A DNA stretch of 64,000 nt from Candidatus Rhodoferax bjergmarkensis (GTDB lineage Bacteria; Pseudomonadota; Gammaproteobacteria; Burkholderiales; Burkholderiaceae_C), in the NCBI GenBank assembly GCA_016708345.1, contig JADJFX010000009.1, positions 62,001-126,000 on the forward strand, in the 5' to 3' direction. A model generated the notes under the pieces. That model worked only from the letters and a program-made list of their open reading frames with translations, did no database searches and was not told where the DNA came from. The position numbers were made by a program, and so were the translations under genes. This document shows, piece by piece, positions 1-9,227 of the stretch. Every line of letters begins with the position of its first letter. Position 1 is the first letter of the stretch.

Positions 1-64
1 CCAACAAACTGGCGCGCTGGGCCAGCAGTTGCTCTTTGAAAGTGGTTGTGTTTTGTGTGTTCAT
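1..64 (-). CDS. N-terminal fragment of a small protein, possibly TraR/DksA-like
   Basis: A minus-strand reading frame starts with ATG at 64-62 and runs off the window edge, giving 21 residues that begin MNTQNTTTFKEQLLAQRASL. The Phe-Lys-x-Gln-Leu-Leu-x-Gln pattern resembles the first helix of TraR/DksA-type zinc-finger proteins, but the Cys4 zinc motif would lie outside the window, so the family cannot be confirmed. It is divergent from the diguanylate cyclase that follows. Confidence 0.4.
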   Translation of the reverse strand, partial: MNTQNTTTFKEQLLAQRASLL

Positions 65-228
65 TTTGAATAGCCTTTGTGAAGGTGATGGTTCATCATG
101 CGCCGTCAGCCGACGCACGTCTTTGATGGAAGTCAAATTCAATCACCGCGCGACAAGGGGCGCGAATGTGTGGAGAATCTTGCCAGATTGTTCGCAGCCA
201 CATACCCGATGGCCATAATCCACCAAGT

Positions 229-1365
229 ATGCCCATTCCTTCCCGTTTTGATCCCGCCGACCCCCGCCTGCCCGAGCGCTTGTGGCGCTGGGCGGTGCGC
301 TGGCTTTCCATGGGCGGGGAGCACACCCTGCACGTGGGCCAGCGGCGCAAGATCACGCAAACCAATATGGCTGCGCTGATTGCCATGGCGGCAACGTGGG
401 TGACCAGCGTGCTCTTTTGGATTCACGGCAATGCGGCTTTGGCGCTTGGCGCGTGGCTCAACCTGCCCTTTATCGGCTTGTACCCGCTGGTGTGGTGGCT
501 CAACCGTCAAGGCAAGTCCTATTTTGCGTGTTGGGCATTGGTGCTGATGGCTGTGACCGAAGTGCTGGTCGGTGTTTATTGCGTTCAGGGCACGCAACTC
601 GCGCTGCACTACTTTTTGCTCGCATTTGCCCTGATGTCGCCCTTGCTGTTTCCGGCCTACCAATGGCGCTCTGCCGCTTTGTCGTTCACCGTCAATGTGG
701 CCTTGTTTCTTTACCTCGATTGGCATGGCGTGCCGGCGCACGCTGCCCTGGCGCAAATTGACGCCGTGGGGCAGGCCTTGATCAGCAAAAGCGCCATGGC
801 GGGCTGCCTGATTTTGGTGGTGGTGCTGCTCAACGTCAGCGAATACTCCGCCGCTGTCAGTGAGTGGCGTTTGCAGCAGCAGGCCAGTTCCGACCTTCTG
901 ACCGGCTTGCCCAACCGCCTGGCGCTGCGCGAAGCCTTCGCCAGTGAGTTGGCGCGCAGGCGGCGCGAGTCAAGCCCGCTGAGTTTTGCCATGGCCGACA
1001 TTGATTTTTTCAAGCGAGTGAACGACGAATGGGGCCACGAGGCGGGTGACCAGGCCTTGTGCCATGTGGCCGGCATTTTGCGCGCCCAGGTGCGTGCGGG
1101 CGAGCTGGTGTCGCGCATGGGTGGCGAGGAGTTTGGCGTCATCTTGCTGGCCGACCCTGAGCAGGCGCAGCGGGCCGCGCAGCGCATGTGCCGCGCTGTG
1201 GAGGCGGCCCCGTTCTCCTATGAAGGCAAAACGCGCACCATCACGATCAGCATTGGCCTGGCCCACCTTGAACCAACAGAAGACCAGCCCTCGGCACTGC
1301 GCCGGGCCGATGCGGCGCTTTACCAGGCCAAGCAGCAGGGCCGCAACCGGGTGGTGGTCGCTTGA
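229..1365 (+). CDS. Membrane-anchored diguanylate cyclase (GGDEF)
   Basis: Predicted to make cyclic di-GMP from two GTP at the inner membrane. Residues about 25-195 hold roughly six hydrophobic segments, followed by a short linker and a GGDEF domain with DxLTGLPNR at its start, the metal-binding DIDFFKRVND segment and the catalytic signature GGEEF near residue 298. The usual inhibitory I-site RxxD five residues before GGEEF reads RAGE, so product inhibition may be weak. No extra sensory domain is visible beyond the membrane part. I chose the ATG at 229; an in-frame GTG at 166 would add 21 residues without a better ribosome site. It has no obvious operon partner. Confidence 0.88.
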   Translation: MPIPSRFDPADPRLPERLWRWAVRWLSMGGEHTLHVGQRRKITQTNMAALIAMAATWVTSVLFWIHGNAALALGAWLNLPFIGLYPLVWWLNRQGKSYFACWALVLMAVTEVLVGVYCVQGTQLALHYFLLAFALMSPLLFPAYQWRSAALSFTVNVALFLYLDWHGVPAHAALAQIDAVGQALISKSAMAGCLILVVVLLNVSEYSAAVSEWRLQQQASSDLLTGLPNRLALREAFASELARRRRESSPLSFAMADIDFFKRVNDEWGHEAGDQALCHVAGILRAQVRAGELVSRMGGEEFGVILLADPEQAQRAAQRMCRAVEAAPFSYEGKTRTITISIGLAHLEPTEDQPSALRRADAALYQAKQQGRNRVVVA

Positions 1366-1411
1366 TTTAGATCATTTCCAATGGGCGTGAACTGACGCAT
1401 AATTCCGGCCC

Positions 1412-1786
1412 ATGCAAACCGTGCAGATCCTGCAAACCCTTCGCAATGCCCAAACCATCGCCCGCTTCGTGCTGGTGTGGTTTGTGTTGTCCATGGGTGC
1501 GGCCATTGCATCGCCGCTTGTCAACCCGCAGGCCATGGAGCTGATCTGCTCCGGCACCGGGGTGATGAAACTGGTCAAGCAGGCGGATGACGGCTCCACC
1601 GAGCCCGGTAGCCTGACGCTGGACTGCCCCCTGTGCGCCAACCTGAGTGCGCCACCCCCTGCCTTTGCTTCAGACGCTGCGCTGGTCATTGACCTGGCGT
1701 TTGCGCTGACGCCGCTGCAGGCAGCGCGCCTAGCCTCGCTGCTGCGGGGCCCATGGCAGGCCCGCGCACCCCCCGTTTTTTCCTGA
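1412..1786 (+). CDS. DUF2946 family protein, metal-locus associated
   Basis: A 124-residue protein with an N-terminal hydrophobic segment (about residues 19-36, probably signal or anchor), a short motif MELICSGTGVMKLV and the pair LDCPLC typical of DUF2946 proteins. The cysteines suggest metal or redox binding, but no reaction is known. DUF2946 genes often sit directly before TonB-dependent copper receptors, as here, where the receptor starts 77 bases downstream. A periplasmic or inner-membrane accessory role in copper handling is inference from context. Confidence 0.7.
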   Translation: MQTVQILQTLRNAQTIARFVLVWFVLSMGAAIASPLVNPQAMELICSGTGVMKLVKQADDGSTEPGSLTLDCPLCANLSAPPPAFASDAALVIDLAFALTPLQAARLASLLRGPWQARAPPVFS

Positions 1787-1807
1787 ACTATTGTTTTTGT
1801 AGCAGTC

Positions 1808-1828
1808 TGCGCCCGTCGCACGGGCGCA
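1808..1828. repeat. Palindromic repeat, variant of the dispersed family
   Basis: Perfect 9-bp inverted repeat TGCGCCCGT / ACGGGCGCA around a 3-base loop, preceded by GTAGCAG. It lies between the DUF2946 gene and the copper receptor and resembles the palindrome found at 5408-5430, 43860-43882 and elsewhere. It could act as a transcript hairpin. Confidence 0.55.
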
Positions 1829-1862
1829 AGTGTCCTATTTCAATCCAATTTCAGGAGAAAGC

Positions 1863-4106
1863 ATGACTTTCCCACGCCGGGCCTTGGCCCGAACCCTTCC
1901 TTATTCCATTTCTCTGGCCTTGCCAGCTTTGTGCCTGCTGTGCAGCCAAGCCCATGCGGCTGACGAAAAAGCCGGCACTTTGCCGGTGGTCACCGTGACT
2001 GACACCAAGCCCGATCTGCGCCCGCTCGGTGCCACCGCCATCGACAAAAGCAGTTTGCCTGCCAAGCTCTCCAGCAGCAGCGACACCGCCCGCCTTCTGA
2101 GCGATGTGCCCGGCGTCAACCTGTACGGCGCTGGCGGCGTGTCCAGCCTGCCGGTGATCCACGGCCTGGCAGACGACCGCCTGCGCATCAAGGTCGATGG
2201 CATGGACCTGATTTCGGCCTGCGCCAACCACATGAACCCGCCACTGTCCTACATCGACCCGTCCCACGTGGGCAGCATCGAGGTGTTTACCGGCATCACC
2301 CCGGTGAGCGCGGGGGGCGACAGCATTGGCGGGGCCATTGTGGTCCATTCAGCCGCGCCTGAATTTGCCAAACCGGGCGAAGGCACTTTGACCAAAGGCC
2401 AGGTCGGCGGGTTTTACCGCAGCAATGGCAGTGGCAAAGGCGGCCATGTCTCGATGACGCTGGCGAGTGACAAATTGAATGTGACTTACAGTGGTGCTAC
2501 CGCTGAGTCAGGCAATTACCAGGCGGCGCAAGATTTCAAGGCGGCCGGGCTTGCAGCGCCGGGCCAGGCTTGGCTTGCCGGTAACGAGGTTGGCTCCTCG
2601 CGGTTTAAATCTGACAATCAATCGATCGGTTTTGCGCTGCGCCATGACAACCATACGGTTGAACTGAAGCTGGGCCAGCAATACATTCCCTACCAGGGCT
2701 TTCCCAACCAGCGCATGGACATGACCGGCAATGACAGCCAGCAGGTCAATGTGCGTTTTGTCGGGCAACACCAGTGGGGCACGCTGGAGGCGCGCGCTTA
2801 CAGCGAAAAAACGCGCCATGCCATGCAATTTGCGCAGGACAAGCGTTTTTGGTACGGCCCCGCCAGCAATGTGCCGGGCATGCCAATGGACACGGAAGGC
2901 GACAACACAGGCTTTGTGGTCAAGGCGGATGTTGCGCTATCGGCCCGCGATCTTGTGCGCGTGGGGGCTGAAGTGCAGAACTATGCGTTGAACGACTGGT
3001 GGCTGCCGTCTGGTGGCGGCATGGCCCCCAACACGTTCTTGAACATCAAAAACGGCGAGCGCGACCGCATCGGCGGTTTTGCCGAGTGGGAGGCGCGCTG
3101 GAATCCGCAGTGGCTGTCCCAGATGGGTCTGCGCAGCGAAACCGTCACCATGAACACGGGCGCGGTTCAGGGCTACAACACCAGCGCAACCTACCTTGCG
3201 GATGCGAACGCCTTCAACGCCCTGGACCGCCAGCGCACCGACAACAACCTGGATGTGTCCGCGCTGGCCCGCTACACACCGGATGCCGGGCGCACCCTGG
3301 AGTTCGGCTACGCCCAAAAAACCCGCTCACCCAACCTTTATGAACGCTTTGCCTGGTCTACCGGCGGCATGGCGATGCGCATGGTGAACTGGGTTGGCGA
3401 TGGCAATGGCTATGTGGGCAATATCAACCTGAAGCCGGAAGTTGCCCACACCCTGAGCGCAACCGCCAAGTGGCACGACGGTGCGCAAGAAAAATGGGCG
3501 CTGAACGTGACGCCGTATGCCACCTACGTGCAGGACTACATTGATGCCAGCGCGTGCCCGGTCACCCGTGGTTCCTGCCTTGCCGTCAACCCGACCACCG
3601 GGTTTTTGCATCTGACGTTTGCCAACCAGTCGGCGCGAATGCATGGGGTGGACATTTCCGGCAAGCTCTTGCTCGCCAACACAAGTTCTTACGGCAGCTT
3701 CATGGCAACCGGCATGCTCAGCTACATCAGCGGAAAAAATACGCACACCGACGACGGTCTTTACAACCTGATGCCGCTCAATGCAAAGCTGGCGCTTGAG
3801 CAGCGTGTGGGTCCATGGAGCCATACGGTTGAGGCGCATTGGGTGCAGGAAAAAACCGATGTTTCCGGGGTGCGCAATGAGATCCAAACGGCAGGTTACG
3901 GTCTGCTCAACCTGCGCAGCAGCTATGCGTGGAAACAGGCGCGTTTTGACATCGGCATTGACAACGCGCTGGACAAGTTCTACGCCTCCCCGCTCGGTGG
4001 GGCCTATGTGGGGCAAGGCACCACCATGAACACCTCGGCACCTTACGGCATCGCGGTGCCCGGTGCGGGTCGTTCCGTCAATCTGGGGGTCACGGTCAAG
4101 TTCTGA
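1863..4106 (+). CDS. TonB-dependent copper receptor, OprC/NosA type
   Basis: Outer-membrane receptor of 747 residues: signal peptide to about residue 32 (ends SQAHA), TonB-box-like stretch near residue 41 (PVVTVTD), plug domain, 22-strand barrel ending in an aromatic VKF. The plug holds C120xxxM124 (SACANHM) and the barrel H319xM321 (RHAMQ). This pairing corresponds to the CxxxM-HxM copper site described for Pseudomonas OprC, so copper is the likely ligand. The start at 1863 is favoured over an in-frame ATG at 1830 because AGGAGA lies just before it. Neighbours (DUF2946, Crp/Fnr regulator, PCu(A)C chaperone, TonB-ExbBD) support a copper-acquisition island. Confidence 0.88.
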   Translation: MTFPRRALARTLPYSISLALPALCLLCSQAHAADEKAGTLPVVTVTDTKPDLRPLGATAIDKSSLPAKLSSSSDTARLLSDVPGVNLYGAGGVSSLPVIHGLADDRLRIKVDGMDLISACANHMNPPLSYIDPSHVGSIEVFTGITPVSAGGDSIGGAIVVHSAAPEFAKPGEGTLTKGQVGGFYRSNGSGKGGHVSMTLASDKLNVTYSGATAESGNYQAAQDFKAAGLAAPGQAWLAGNEVGSSRFKSDNQSIGFALRHDNHTVELKLGQQYIPYQGFPNQRMDMTGNDSQQVNVRFVGQHQWGTLEARAYSEKTRHAMQFAQDKRFWYGPASNVPGMPMDTEGDNTGFVVKADVALSARDLVRVGAEVQNYALNDWWLPSGGGMAPNTFLNIKNGERDRIGGFAEWEARWNPQWLSQMGLRSETVTMNTGAVQGYNTSATYLADANAFNALDRQRTDNNLDVSALARYTPDAGRTLEFGYAQKTRSPNLYERFAWSTGGMAMRMVNWVGDGNGYVGNINLKPEVAHTLSATAKWHDGAQEKWALNVTPYATYVQDYIDASACPVTRGSCLAVNPTTGFLHLTFANQSARMHGVDISGKLLLANTSSYGSFMATGMLSYISGKNTHTDDGLYNLMPLNAKLALEQRVGPWSHTVEAHWVQEKTDVSGVRNEIQTAGYGLLNLRSSYAWKQARFDIGIDNALDKFYASPLGGAYVGQGTTMNTSAPYGIAVPGAGRSVNLGVTVKF

Positions 4107-4187
4107 GTTGCACCGTCATTCAAGTTGGTGAAATTCCCCGTGGCCTGAGCCGGTCATGGGGTTTAACGTGAAAGTCAGGGAATTTTT

Positions 4188-4787
4188 ATGGACTACGTAT
4201 CAGACAGAAACAGCCGTCAACTCTCGCAAAACGAGGTTCTGCCCCAGGCCGATCTTCACGCGCTGTGGCGGCTGGAGTCGGGTGCCTTGCGCATTGACAG
4301 CGAGGCACCGGATGGGCGCAGTGAATTTGCCCACCTGGCCTTGCCCGGCGACTACCTGGGCGTTGAGAGCCTAGCCGGTATGCCGGACAGCCTCACCGTG
4401 CGGGCCATCACCCCGGCGCGGCTGGTGCCGGTGATCCTGGAAGAGGAGGGGCAGCGAATGCAACTGTTGAAGGACGCCATCGTCAAAGGGCATCGGCGCT
4501 GCCGCGAGGTGGTGAGCTTGCGAACCGGCGAGGCGGCAGACCGCATCAAGCGCTTGCTGCACCTGCTGGCCCACAGCGAGCACGGCCAGATGAGTGCCCG
4601 CATTGCCTGCACCCTGCCCAGCCTCAAAGACATGGCCTTCATCGTCAGCATGACGCCCGAGTCGGTGTGCCGCGTGTTGTCCAACATGCGCCAGACGAAC
4701 CAACTCCAGCCCAGGGTGCGCAAAACCACACGCTCCAGAACACCAAAAATCATCCGGGAATGTTTCGGGGCTGCTGATGCCCGGTAA
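4188..4787 (+). CDS. Crp/Fnr family transcriptional regulator
   Basis: A 199-residue regulator with an N-terminal cyclic-nucleotide-binding-like beta roll (GDYLGVESLAG near residues 58-70), a dimerisation helix and a C-terminal winged helix-turn-helix (SLKDMAFIVSMTPESVCRVL, about residues 145-165). The N-terminus has no Fnr-type cysteine cluster, so oxygen sensing through a 4Fe-4S cluster is unlikely. It sits between the copper receptor and the copper chaperone and is probably the local regulator, its signal being unknown. The C-terminal tail is rich in Arg and Lys. AGTCAGGGA before the ATG is a plausible ribosome site. Confidence 0.85.
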   Translation: MDYVSDRNSRQLSQNEVLPQADLHALWRLESGALRIDSEAPDGRSEFAHLALPGDYLGVESLAGMPDSLTVRAITPARLVPVILEEEGQRMQLLKDAIVKGHRRCREVVSLRTGEAADRIKRLLHLLAHSEHGQMSARIACTLPSLKDMAFIVSMTPESVCRVLSNMRQTNQLQPRVRKTTRSRTPKIIRECFGAADAR

Positions 4788-4866
4788 TTTAATGGGTATC
4801 AATCTCCCCGTTTTGTCGGCATGCATCCCTTAGTACCGTCATATCGTTAACTTGTAAGGAAAAATC

Positions 4867-5346
4867 ATGAAATTGAAAACACTCGCCCTCATCACCGCAC
4901 TGGCCTGCAGCACCGCCTTTGCCCAGACCGTCGAGGTCAAAGACGCCTGGGTTCGCACTGCGGTGCAGGGTCAAAAGGCCACCGGCGCTTTTATGAAGCT
5001 CACCGCCAAAGACGGCGTCAAGCTGGTGAGCGCGTCCTCCCCGGCGGCGGGGGTGGTCGAAGTCCATGAGATGAAGATGGACGGCGACGTAATGAGAATG
5101 CGCGCCGTGCAGGGCGGGCTGGACCTGCCCGCCGGTAAAACGGTCGAACTCAAGCCCGGCGGCTACCACGTGATGCTGATGGACCTCAAGGCCGCCTTGC
5201 CCAAAGACAGCACCGTGCCGATGACGCTGGTGTTCAAGGACGCCAAGGGCGTGGAAAGCAAAGTGGAAGTCAAGGCCCCGGTGGCCACCGCGGCACCGAC
5301 CGCGAAGTCAGGCGACATGCATTCCATGGACCACAGCAAGCACTGA
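4867..5346 (+). CDS. PCu(A)C family periplasmic copper chaperone
   Basis: A 159-residue secreted protein with signal peptide ending near residue 19 (CSTAFAQ). The DUF461/PCu(A)C core has the copper-ligand pattern: H67 with nearby Met residues (HEMKMDGDVMRM) and the second pair H101-V-M103 in GGYHVMLM. The C-terminus adds a Met/His tail (GDMHSMDHSKH) as an extra possible Cu(I) site. Family members carry Cu(I) to cytochrome oxidase assembly factors. AAGGA stands before the ATG. The gene follows the Crp/Fnr gene and precedes a second TonB-dependent receptor. Confidence 0.92.
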   Translation: MKLKTLALITALACSTAFAQTVEVKDAWVRTAVQGQKATGAFMKLTAKDGVKLVSASSPAAGVVEVHEMKMDGDVMRMRAVQGGLDLPAGKTVELKPGGYHVMLMDLKAALPKDSTVPMTLVFKDAKGVESKVEVKAPVATAAPTAKSGDMHSMDHSKH

Positions 5347-5348
5347 TG

Positions 5349-5430
5349 CTGCGCCGTGCGGCGCAGATGTGGCTGGCCGTGCAATGTGCTGCTAAATTCA
5401 TAGCGCCTTGCGCACGTAATACGTGCGCAA
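5349..5430. repeat. Two hairpins: possible terminator and dispersed palindromic repeat
   Basis: Just after the chaperone stop, CTGCGCC and GGCGCAG (5349-5366) form a 7-bp stem without a T run. At 5408-5430 lies a full copy of the dispersed repeat, TTGCGCACGT and ACGTGCGCAA around a 3-base loop, preceded by CATAGCGCC. Together they may end the chaperone transcript; the second also fits a mobile repeat. Confidence 0.6.
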
Positions 5431-5465
5431 ACGGCATATTTGTCATAAATTTTTAAAGTAATCCC

Positions 5466-7781
5466 GTGCAAAACAACCGTGTAACCCTTGGCGTGTCTTT
5501 TCGCCTGCTTCCCCTTGCCAGTGCTTTGGCGCTGATTCCTGTGTTCGCCCTGGCCCAGGGCATTGCCACCGAGGCCCAGCTCAAAACCATCAGCGTGACC
5601 GAGACCCGCGCCGCCGTGGCACCCAACCTGCCCAACAGCACCGCCAGCAAAACCGCGCGCGATCTGGAAGAGCAAAACCTCTTCAACCCCGAAGACGCGC
5701 TGCGCTACCTGCCCAGCACCACCGTGCGCAAACGCTACTTTGGCGACCGCAATGCCAACGTGGGCGGGCGCAGCTTTGGCGTGCTGGAGCCGGGGCGCGC
5801 GCTGGTGTATGTGGATGGCTACCTGATCTCCACCTTCATGGGCCGCTTTGACGCGCCGCGCTGGTACATGGTCAACAACGAAGCCATCGAGCGGGTGGAC
5901 ATGCTCTACGGCCCGTACTCCGCCATCTACCCCGGCAACTCGATCGGCACCACGGTCAGCATCACCGAGCGCAGGCCCCAGGGGTTGGAGGCCTCGGCCA
6001 GCATCAAATACAACCGCCATGCCTTCAGCGAATACGGCAGCAGCGGCATTTACGAGGGCATCATGGGCTCGGCCCGGCTGGGCACCCGGCTCGATTCCGG
6101 CCTGTGGTACACGCTGGGCCTGCAGCACCAGGACGTGACCGGCCACCCGCAGGGCTTTGCCAATGTGCTGCGCGGTGCCACCGGCCAGTTCAGCAGCTCG
6201 CTTGCGGGCAGCACCCGGGTTTCGGGCATCCACTATGACAAAAACCCTGACGGCACGGACCGCGCCCTCTTTGGTGCCACCAGCATCGACCACACGGTGC
6301 AAGACACGCTCAACCTGCGCACCGGGTATGCCCTTTCCGCCACCCAGGAGCTGGAGGGCCGCCTTGCCTACTGGCGCCACAACAGCCAGGTCAAAACCCA
6401 AAGCTGGCTGCGTGACGCCAATGGCAGCACGGTCTGGACCGGCAAGGTCAATGACGGGGTGAACAGTTACGACCTGAAGAACAACTCGTTTTTGCCAGGC
6501 CAGCGCGATGAAGACAACCTGCAACTGGGCCTGACCTGGCGCACCAAGTACGCCAAAGGCTGGAACGCTTCGGTGGTGATGACAGACTATGTGGTGCTCA
6601 ATGACGCGAACCGCCAGGCTTCCACTTCGCAACCGGCCGCCGATCTGGGCGGCGCGGGCACCGTCACCCGGCGTGACGACACCGGCTGGAAAACCTTTGA
6701 AGTGCAAAGCACCTACACCCCCAGCAAAGGCGACTTTGGCGACGGCAAACATGCACTCACCTTTGGCCTGCACCACAACGACTACCGGCTGTACAACGTG
6801 GTCAACAACTCCAGCGACTGGCGCAACTCAGAGTCCACCCTCAACCAGAACTACTTTGGCAAAACCAGCATCACCGCCGTCTATGCGCAGGATGCCTGGC
6901 AGATCAACCCTGACCTGACGCTCACCGGGGGCTGGCGTCAGGAGCAGTTTGACTCGTTTGACGGCTCCCAGTTTTTCAGCGGTGTGGCCCCCATCACCTA
7001 CGCGGCCCGGTCCCTGAGCGGTGGCAGCCCCAAGCTGTCGCTGGCGTGGGCGGCGCGTGATGACCTGTTGCTCAAAGCCAGCGCTGGCAAGGGCGTGCGC
7101 TTTCCCAATGTGGACGAGCTGTTCAACGGCAGCAAAACCGGCACCAGCATCACCGTCAACGACCCCAACCTGCGCCCCGAGCGCTCCACCTCGTTCGAGC
7201 TGTCGGCTGAGAAGTTCATTGACAAACACACCCTGCGTGCCAGCCTGTTCCGTGATGACGTGACGGACACCATCCTGCGCCAGTCCGACAGTACCGTCAC
7301 CCCCAGCGTGACCCGCGTGAGCAACGTGGACCGGGTGGTCACCAACGGCATTGAGCTGGTGTGGCAAACCCGTGATCTGGGCATCAAAGGGCTGGACGTG
7401 GGCGGCAACGCCACCTGGGCAGACGCACGTGTAGTTGAAAATGCCGCGCTGCCCGCCTCGGTCGGCAAAAACTGGCTGCGCATTCCCAAACAGCGCTACA
7501 CCCTGCAAGCCGCCTACCGCCCCAACGAGCAGTGGGTGTTCTCCGGAGCCTGGCGCTGGGCTGGTCGCAACTTCAACACCCAGCTCAATACCGACATCAA
7601 CCCCGATGTGTATGGCGGCATCTCCAGCGTCAACCAGGTGGATGTGCATGCGGCCTTGAAGCTTGACAAGCACTGGACCTGGAGCTTTGGCGTCGATAAT
7701 CTGACCAACAGCCAGGCTTGGCAGGCGCACAGTCTGCCCCAGCGCTCGATCCAGACCGAGATGCGCTACAGCTTCAAGTAA
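5466..7781 (+). CDS. TonB-dependent outer-membrane receptor
   Basis: A 771-residue receptor with signal peptide (ends near VFALAQG, residue 31), TonB-box-like LKTISVTET, a plug domain (residues about 45-165, with RALVYVDGYL and IERVDMLYGP) and a beta barrel ending MRYSFK. It begins with GTG at 5466; no strong ribosome site is seen. The plug differs from the OprC type and lacks the CxxxM copper site, so the substrate is unknown. It is the first gene of a run with tonB, exbB and exbD, which probably energise it and the copper receptor. Confidence 0.87.
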   Translation: MQNNRVTLGVSFRLLPLASALALIPVFALAQGIATEAQLKTISVTETRAAVAPNLPNSTASKTARDLEEQNLFNPEDALRYLPSTTVRKRYFGDRNANVGGRSFGVLEPGRALVYVDGYLISTFMGRFDAPRWYMVNNEAIERVDMLYGPYSAIYPGNSIGTTVSITERRPQGLEASASIKYNRHAFSEYGSSGIYEGIMGSARLGTRLDSGLWYTLGLQHQDVTGHPQGFANVLRGATGQFSSSLAGSTRVSGIHYDKNPDGTDRALFGATSIDHTVQDTLNLRTGYALSATQELEGRLAYWRHNSQVKTQSWLRDANGSTVWTGKVNDGVNSYDLKNNSFLPGQRDEDNLQLGLTWRTKYAKGWNASVVMTDYVVLNDANRQASTSQPAADLGGAGTVTRRDDTGWKTFEVQSTYTPSKGDFGDGKHALTFGLHHNDYRLYNVVNNSSDWRNSESTLNQNYFGKTSITAVYAQDAWQINPDLTLTGGWRQEQFDSFDGSQFFSGVAPITYAARSLSGGSPKLSLAWAARDDLLLKASAGKGVRFPNVDELFNGSKTGTSITVNDPNLRPERSTSFELSAEKFIDKHTLRASLFRDDVTDTILRQSDSTVTPSVTRVSNVDRVVTNGIELVWQTRDLGIKGLDVGGNATWADARVVENAALPASVGKNWLRIPKQRYTLQAAYRPNEQWVFSGAWRWAGRNFNTQLNTDINPDVYGGISSVNQVDVHAALKLDKHWTWSFGVDNLTNSQAWQAHSLPQRSIQTEMRYSFK

Positions 7782-7812
7782 GTCACAAGCCTTGACCACT
7801 TACTCAACCACC

Positions 7813-8481
7813 ATGACACCCCAGCAGCGCAACCTTGCCATCGCCGCCAGCGTGGTGCTGCTGCATGGCGCGGCGCTGTGGGCCTTGCAGTCGGGCTTGG
7901 TCAAACGGGTGGTGGAGACGGTGGTGGCGGTGGAGGTGATTGCGCAGTTCATTGAGCCGCCCCGGCCCAAGGTTGAGCCGCCGCCACCACCGCCACCTGT
8001 TGTGGCCCCCAAGCCCATCATGCAGCCGGTCGTGCCCAAAACCACCGCCCTGCCGCCACCCCCGGTGCCGCTGGCCATTGCCGACCCCACGCCCGCACCC
8101 AACGCACCCACCGGCGTGGTGGCCCCGCCCACCCCGTTGCCACCCATCACCGCCCCGGTGGCTGCTGCGCCCGCGCCTGCACCTGCCCCGCCGCCCAAGG
8201 TGGAGCTGCCTTCCAGTGACGCTGATTACCTGCAAAACCCCAAGCCCATTTACCCGCCCATGAGCAAACGACTGGGCGAGCAGGGCAAAGTGGTGGTGCG
8301 GGTGCTCATTGGGGTCGATGGCAGCGCCAAACAGGCCGAAATTCGCCAGTCCAGCGGCTTTGACCGGCTGGACCTGGCGGCTTTAACCACGGCACAGAAC
8401 TGGCGCTACGTGCCCGGCAAACGCGGTGGCGTTCCCGAGGCCATGTGGTTCAGCGTGCCGATCAATTTTGTATTGGAGTAA
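7813..8481 (+). CDS. tonB: Energy transducer TonB
   Basis: About 222 residues: one N-terminal membrane helix (residues about 9-27, after a basic start), a periplasmic linker very rich in proline (PPPPPPPVVAPKP and similar) and a C-terminal TonB domain with YPPMSKRLGEQGKVVVRVLI and a final NWRYVPGKRGG segment. It links ExbBD proton-motive energy to outer-membrane receptors. The ATG at 7813 is chosen; a TTG at 7792 would add seven residues. It lies 31 bases after the receptor stop and 6 bases before exbB. Confidence 0.92.
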   Translation: MTPQQRNLAIAASVVLLHGAALWALQSGLVKRVVETVVAVEVIAQFIEPPRPKVEPPPPPPPVVAPKPIMQPVVPKTTALPPPPVPLAIADPTPAPNAPTGVVAPPTPLPPITAPVAAAPAPAPAPPPKVELPSSDADYLQNPKPIYPPMSKRLGEQGKVVVRVLIGVDGSAKQAEIRQSSGFDRLDLAALTTAQNWRYVPGKRGGVPEAMWFSVPINFVLE

Positions 8482-8487
8482 TTAACT

Positions 8488-9216
8488 ATGAATTCGCAAT
8501 CCGGTCTTGTCACCCTTTGGACCCAGGGCGATGCAGTGACCCGCGCCGTTGCGCTGCTGCTGCTGGCCATGTCGCTGGCGTCGTGGGTCATCATCCTCAT
8601 CAAGGCTTTGAACCTGCGCCAGATCACCGTGCAGGCGCGTGCCACTGAAAAATTCTGGCAGGCGCGCGATTTTGCCGAAGGGTTGCGTGAACTTGGTGGC
8701 GACGCCAGCAACCCCTTTTTGCAACTCGCCACCCGCGGGCAAGAAGTGGATGCCCACGTGCAGCCGCAGCAAGGCGCACGGCATTTGAACGATTCGCTGG
8801 ACATCAGCGACTGGGTGACGCGCTGCCTGCGCAACTCCATTGACGACTCCACCGCGCAGCTGCAGTCGGGCATGGCGGTGCTGGCCTCGGTTGGCTCCAC
8901 CGCGCCTTTTGTCGGCCTCTTTGGCACGGTCTGGGGCATTTACCACGCGCTTTTGGCCATTGGTGTGGCCGGGCAGTCCACCATCGACAAAGTGGCCGGC
9001 CCGATTGGCGAGGCGCTGATCATGACCGCGCTGGGGCTGGCGGTGGCCATTCCCGCCGTGCTGGGCTACAACGCGCTGGTGCGTGGCAACAAAGGTGTCA
9101 TTGGCAAGCTCAACCGCTTTGCCTATGACCTGCACGCCCTGTTTGTCACCGGCGCGCGCGTCGGCTCCACGTCAAGCTTCAGCAGCGCCCGCGTGCTGCC
9201 CTTGCGCAAAGCCTGA
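8488..9216 (+). CDS. exbB: ExbB, MotA/TolQ/ExbB proton channel protein
   Basis: 242 residues with three membrane helices: near residues 15-35, and a pair in the second half (FVGLFGTVWGIYHALLAIG and EALIMTALGLAVAIPAVLGY). The proton-channel core TAPFVGLFGTVWGI is typical of ExbB/TolQ. GGAG stands 9 bases before the ATG. With ExbD it forms the inner-membrane motor for TonB. It is tightly spaced after tonB (6 bases) and before exbD (11 bases). Confidence 0.93.
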   Translation: MNSQSGLVTLWTQGDAVTRAVALLLLAMSLASWVIILIKALNLRQITVQARATEKFWQARDFAEGLRELGGDASNPFLQLATRGQEVDAHVQPQQGARHLNDSLDISDWVTRCLRNSIDDSTAQLQSGMAVLASVGSTAPFVGLFGTVWGIYHALLAIGVAGQSTIDKVAGPIGEALIMTALGLAVAIPAVLGYNALVRGNKGVIGKLNRFAYDLHALFVTGARVGSTSSFSSARVLPLRKA

Positions 9217-9227
9217 AGGTATTCAGT

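Noticed and set aside
5163..6776. Long open frame (537 codons) on the minus strand opposite the second TonB receptor
   Set aside because: It is antisense to a well-recognised receptor, has low-complexity Ala/Gly/Val/His composition and no family features; typical shadow in GC-rich DNA.
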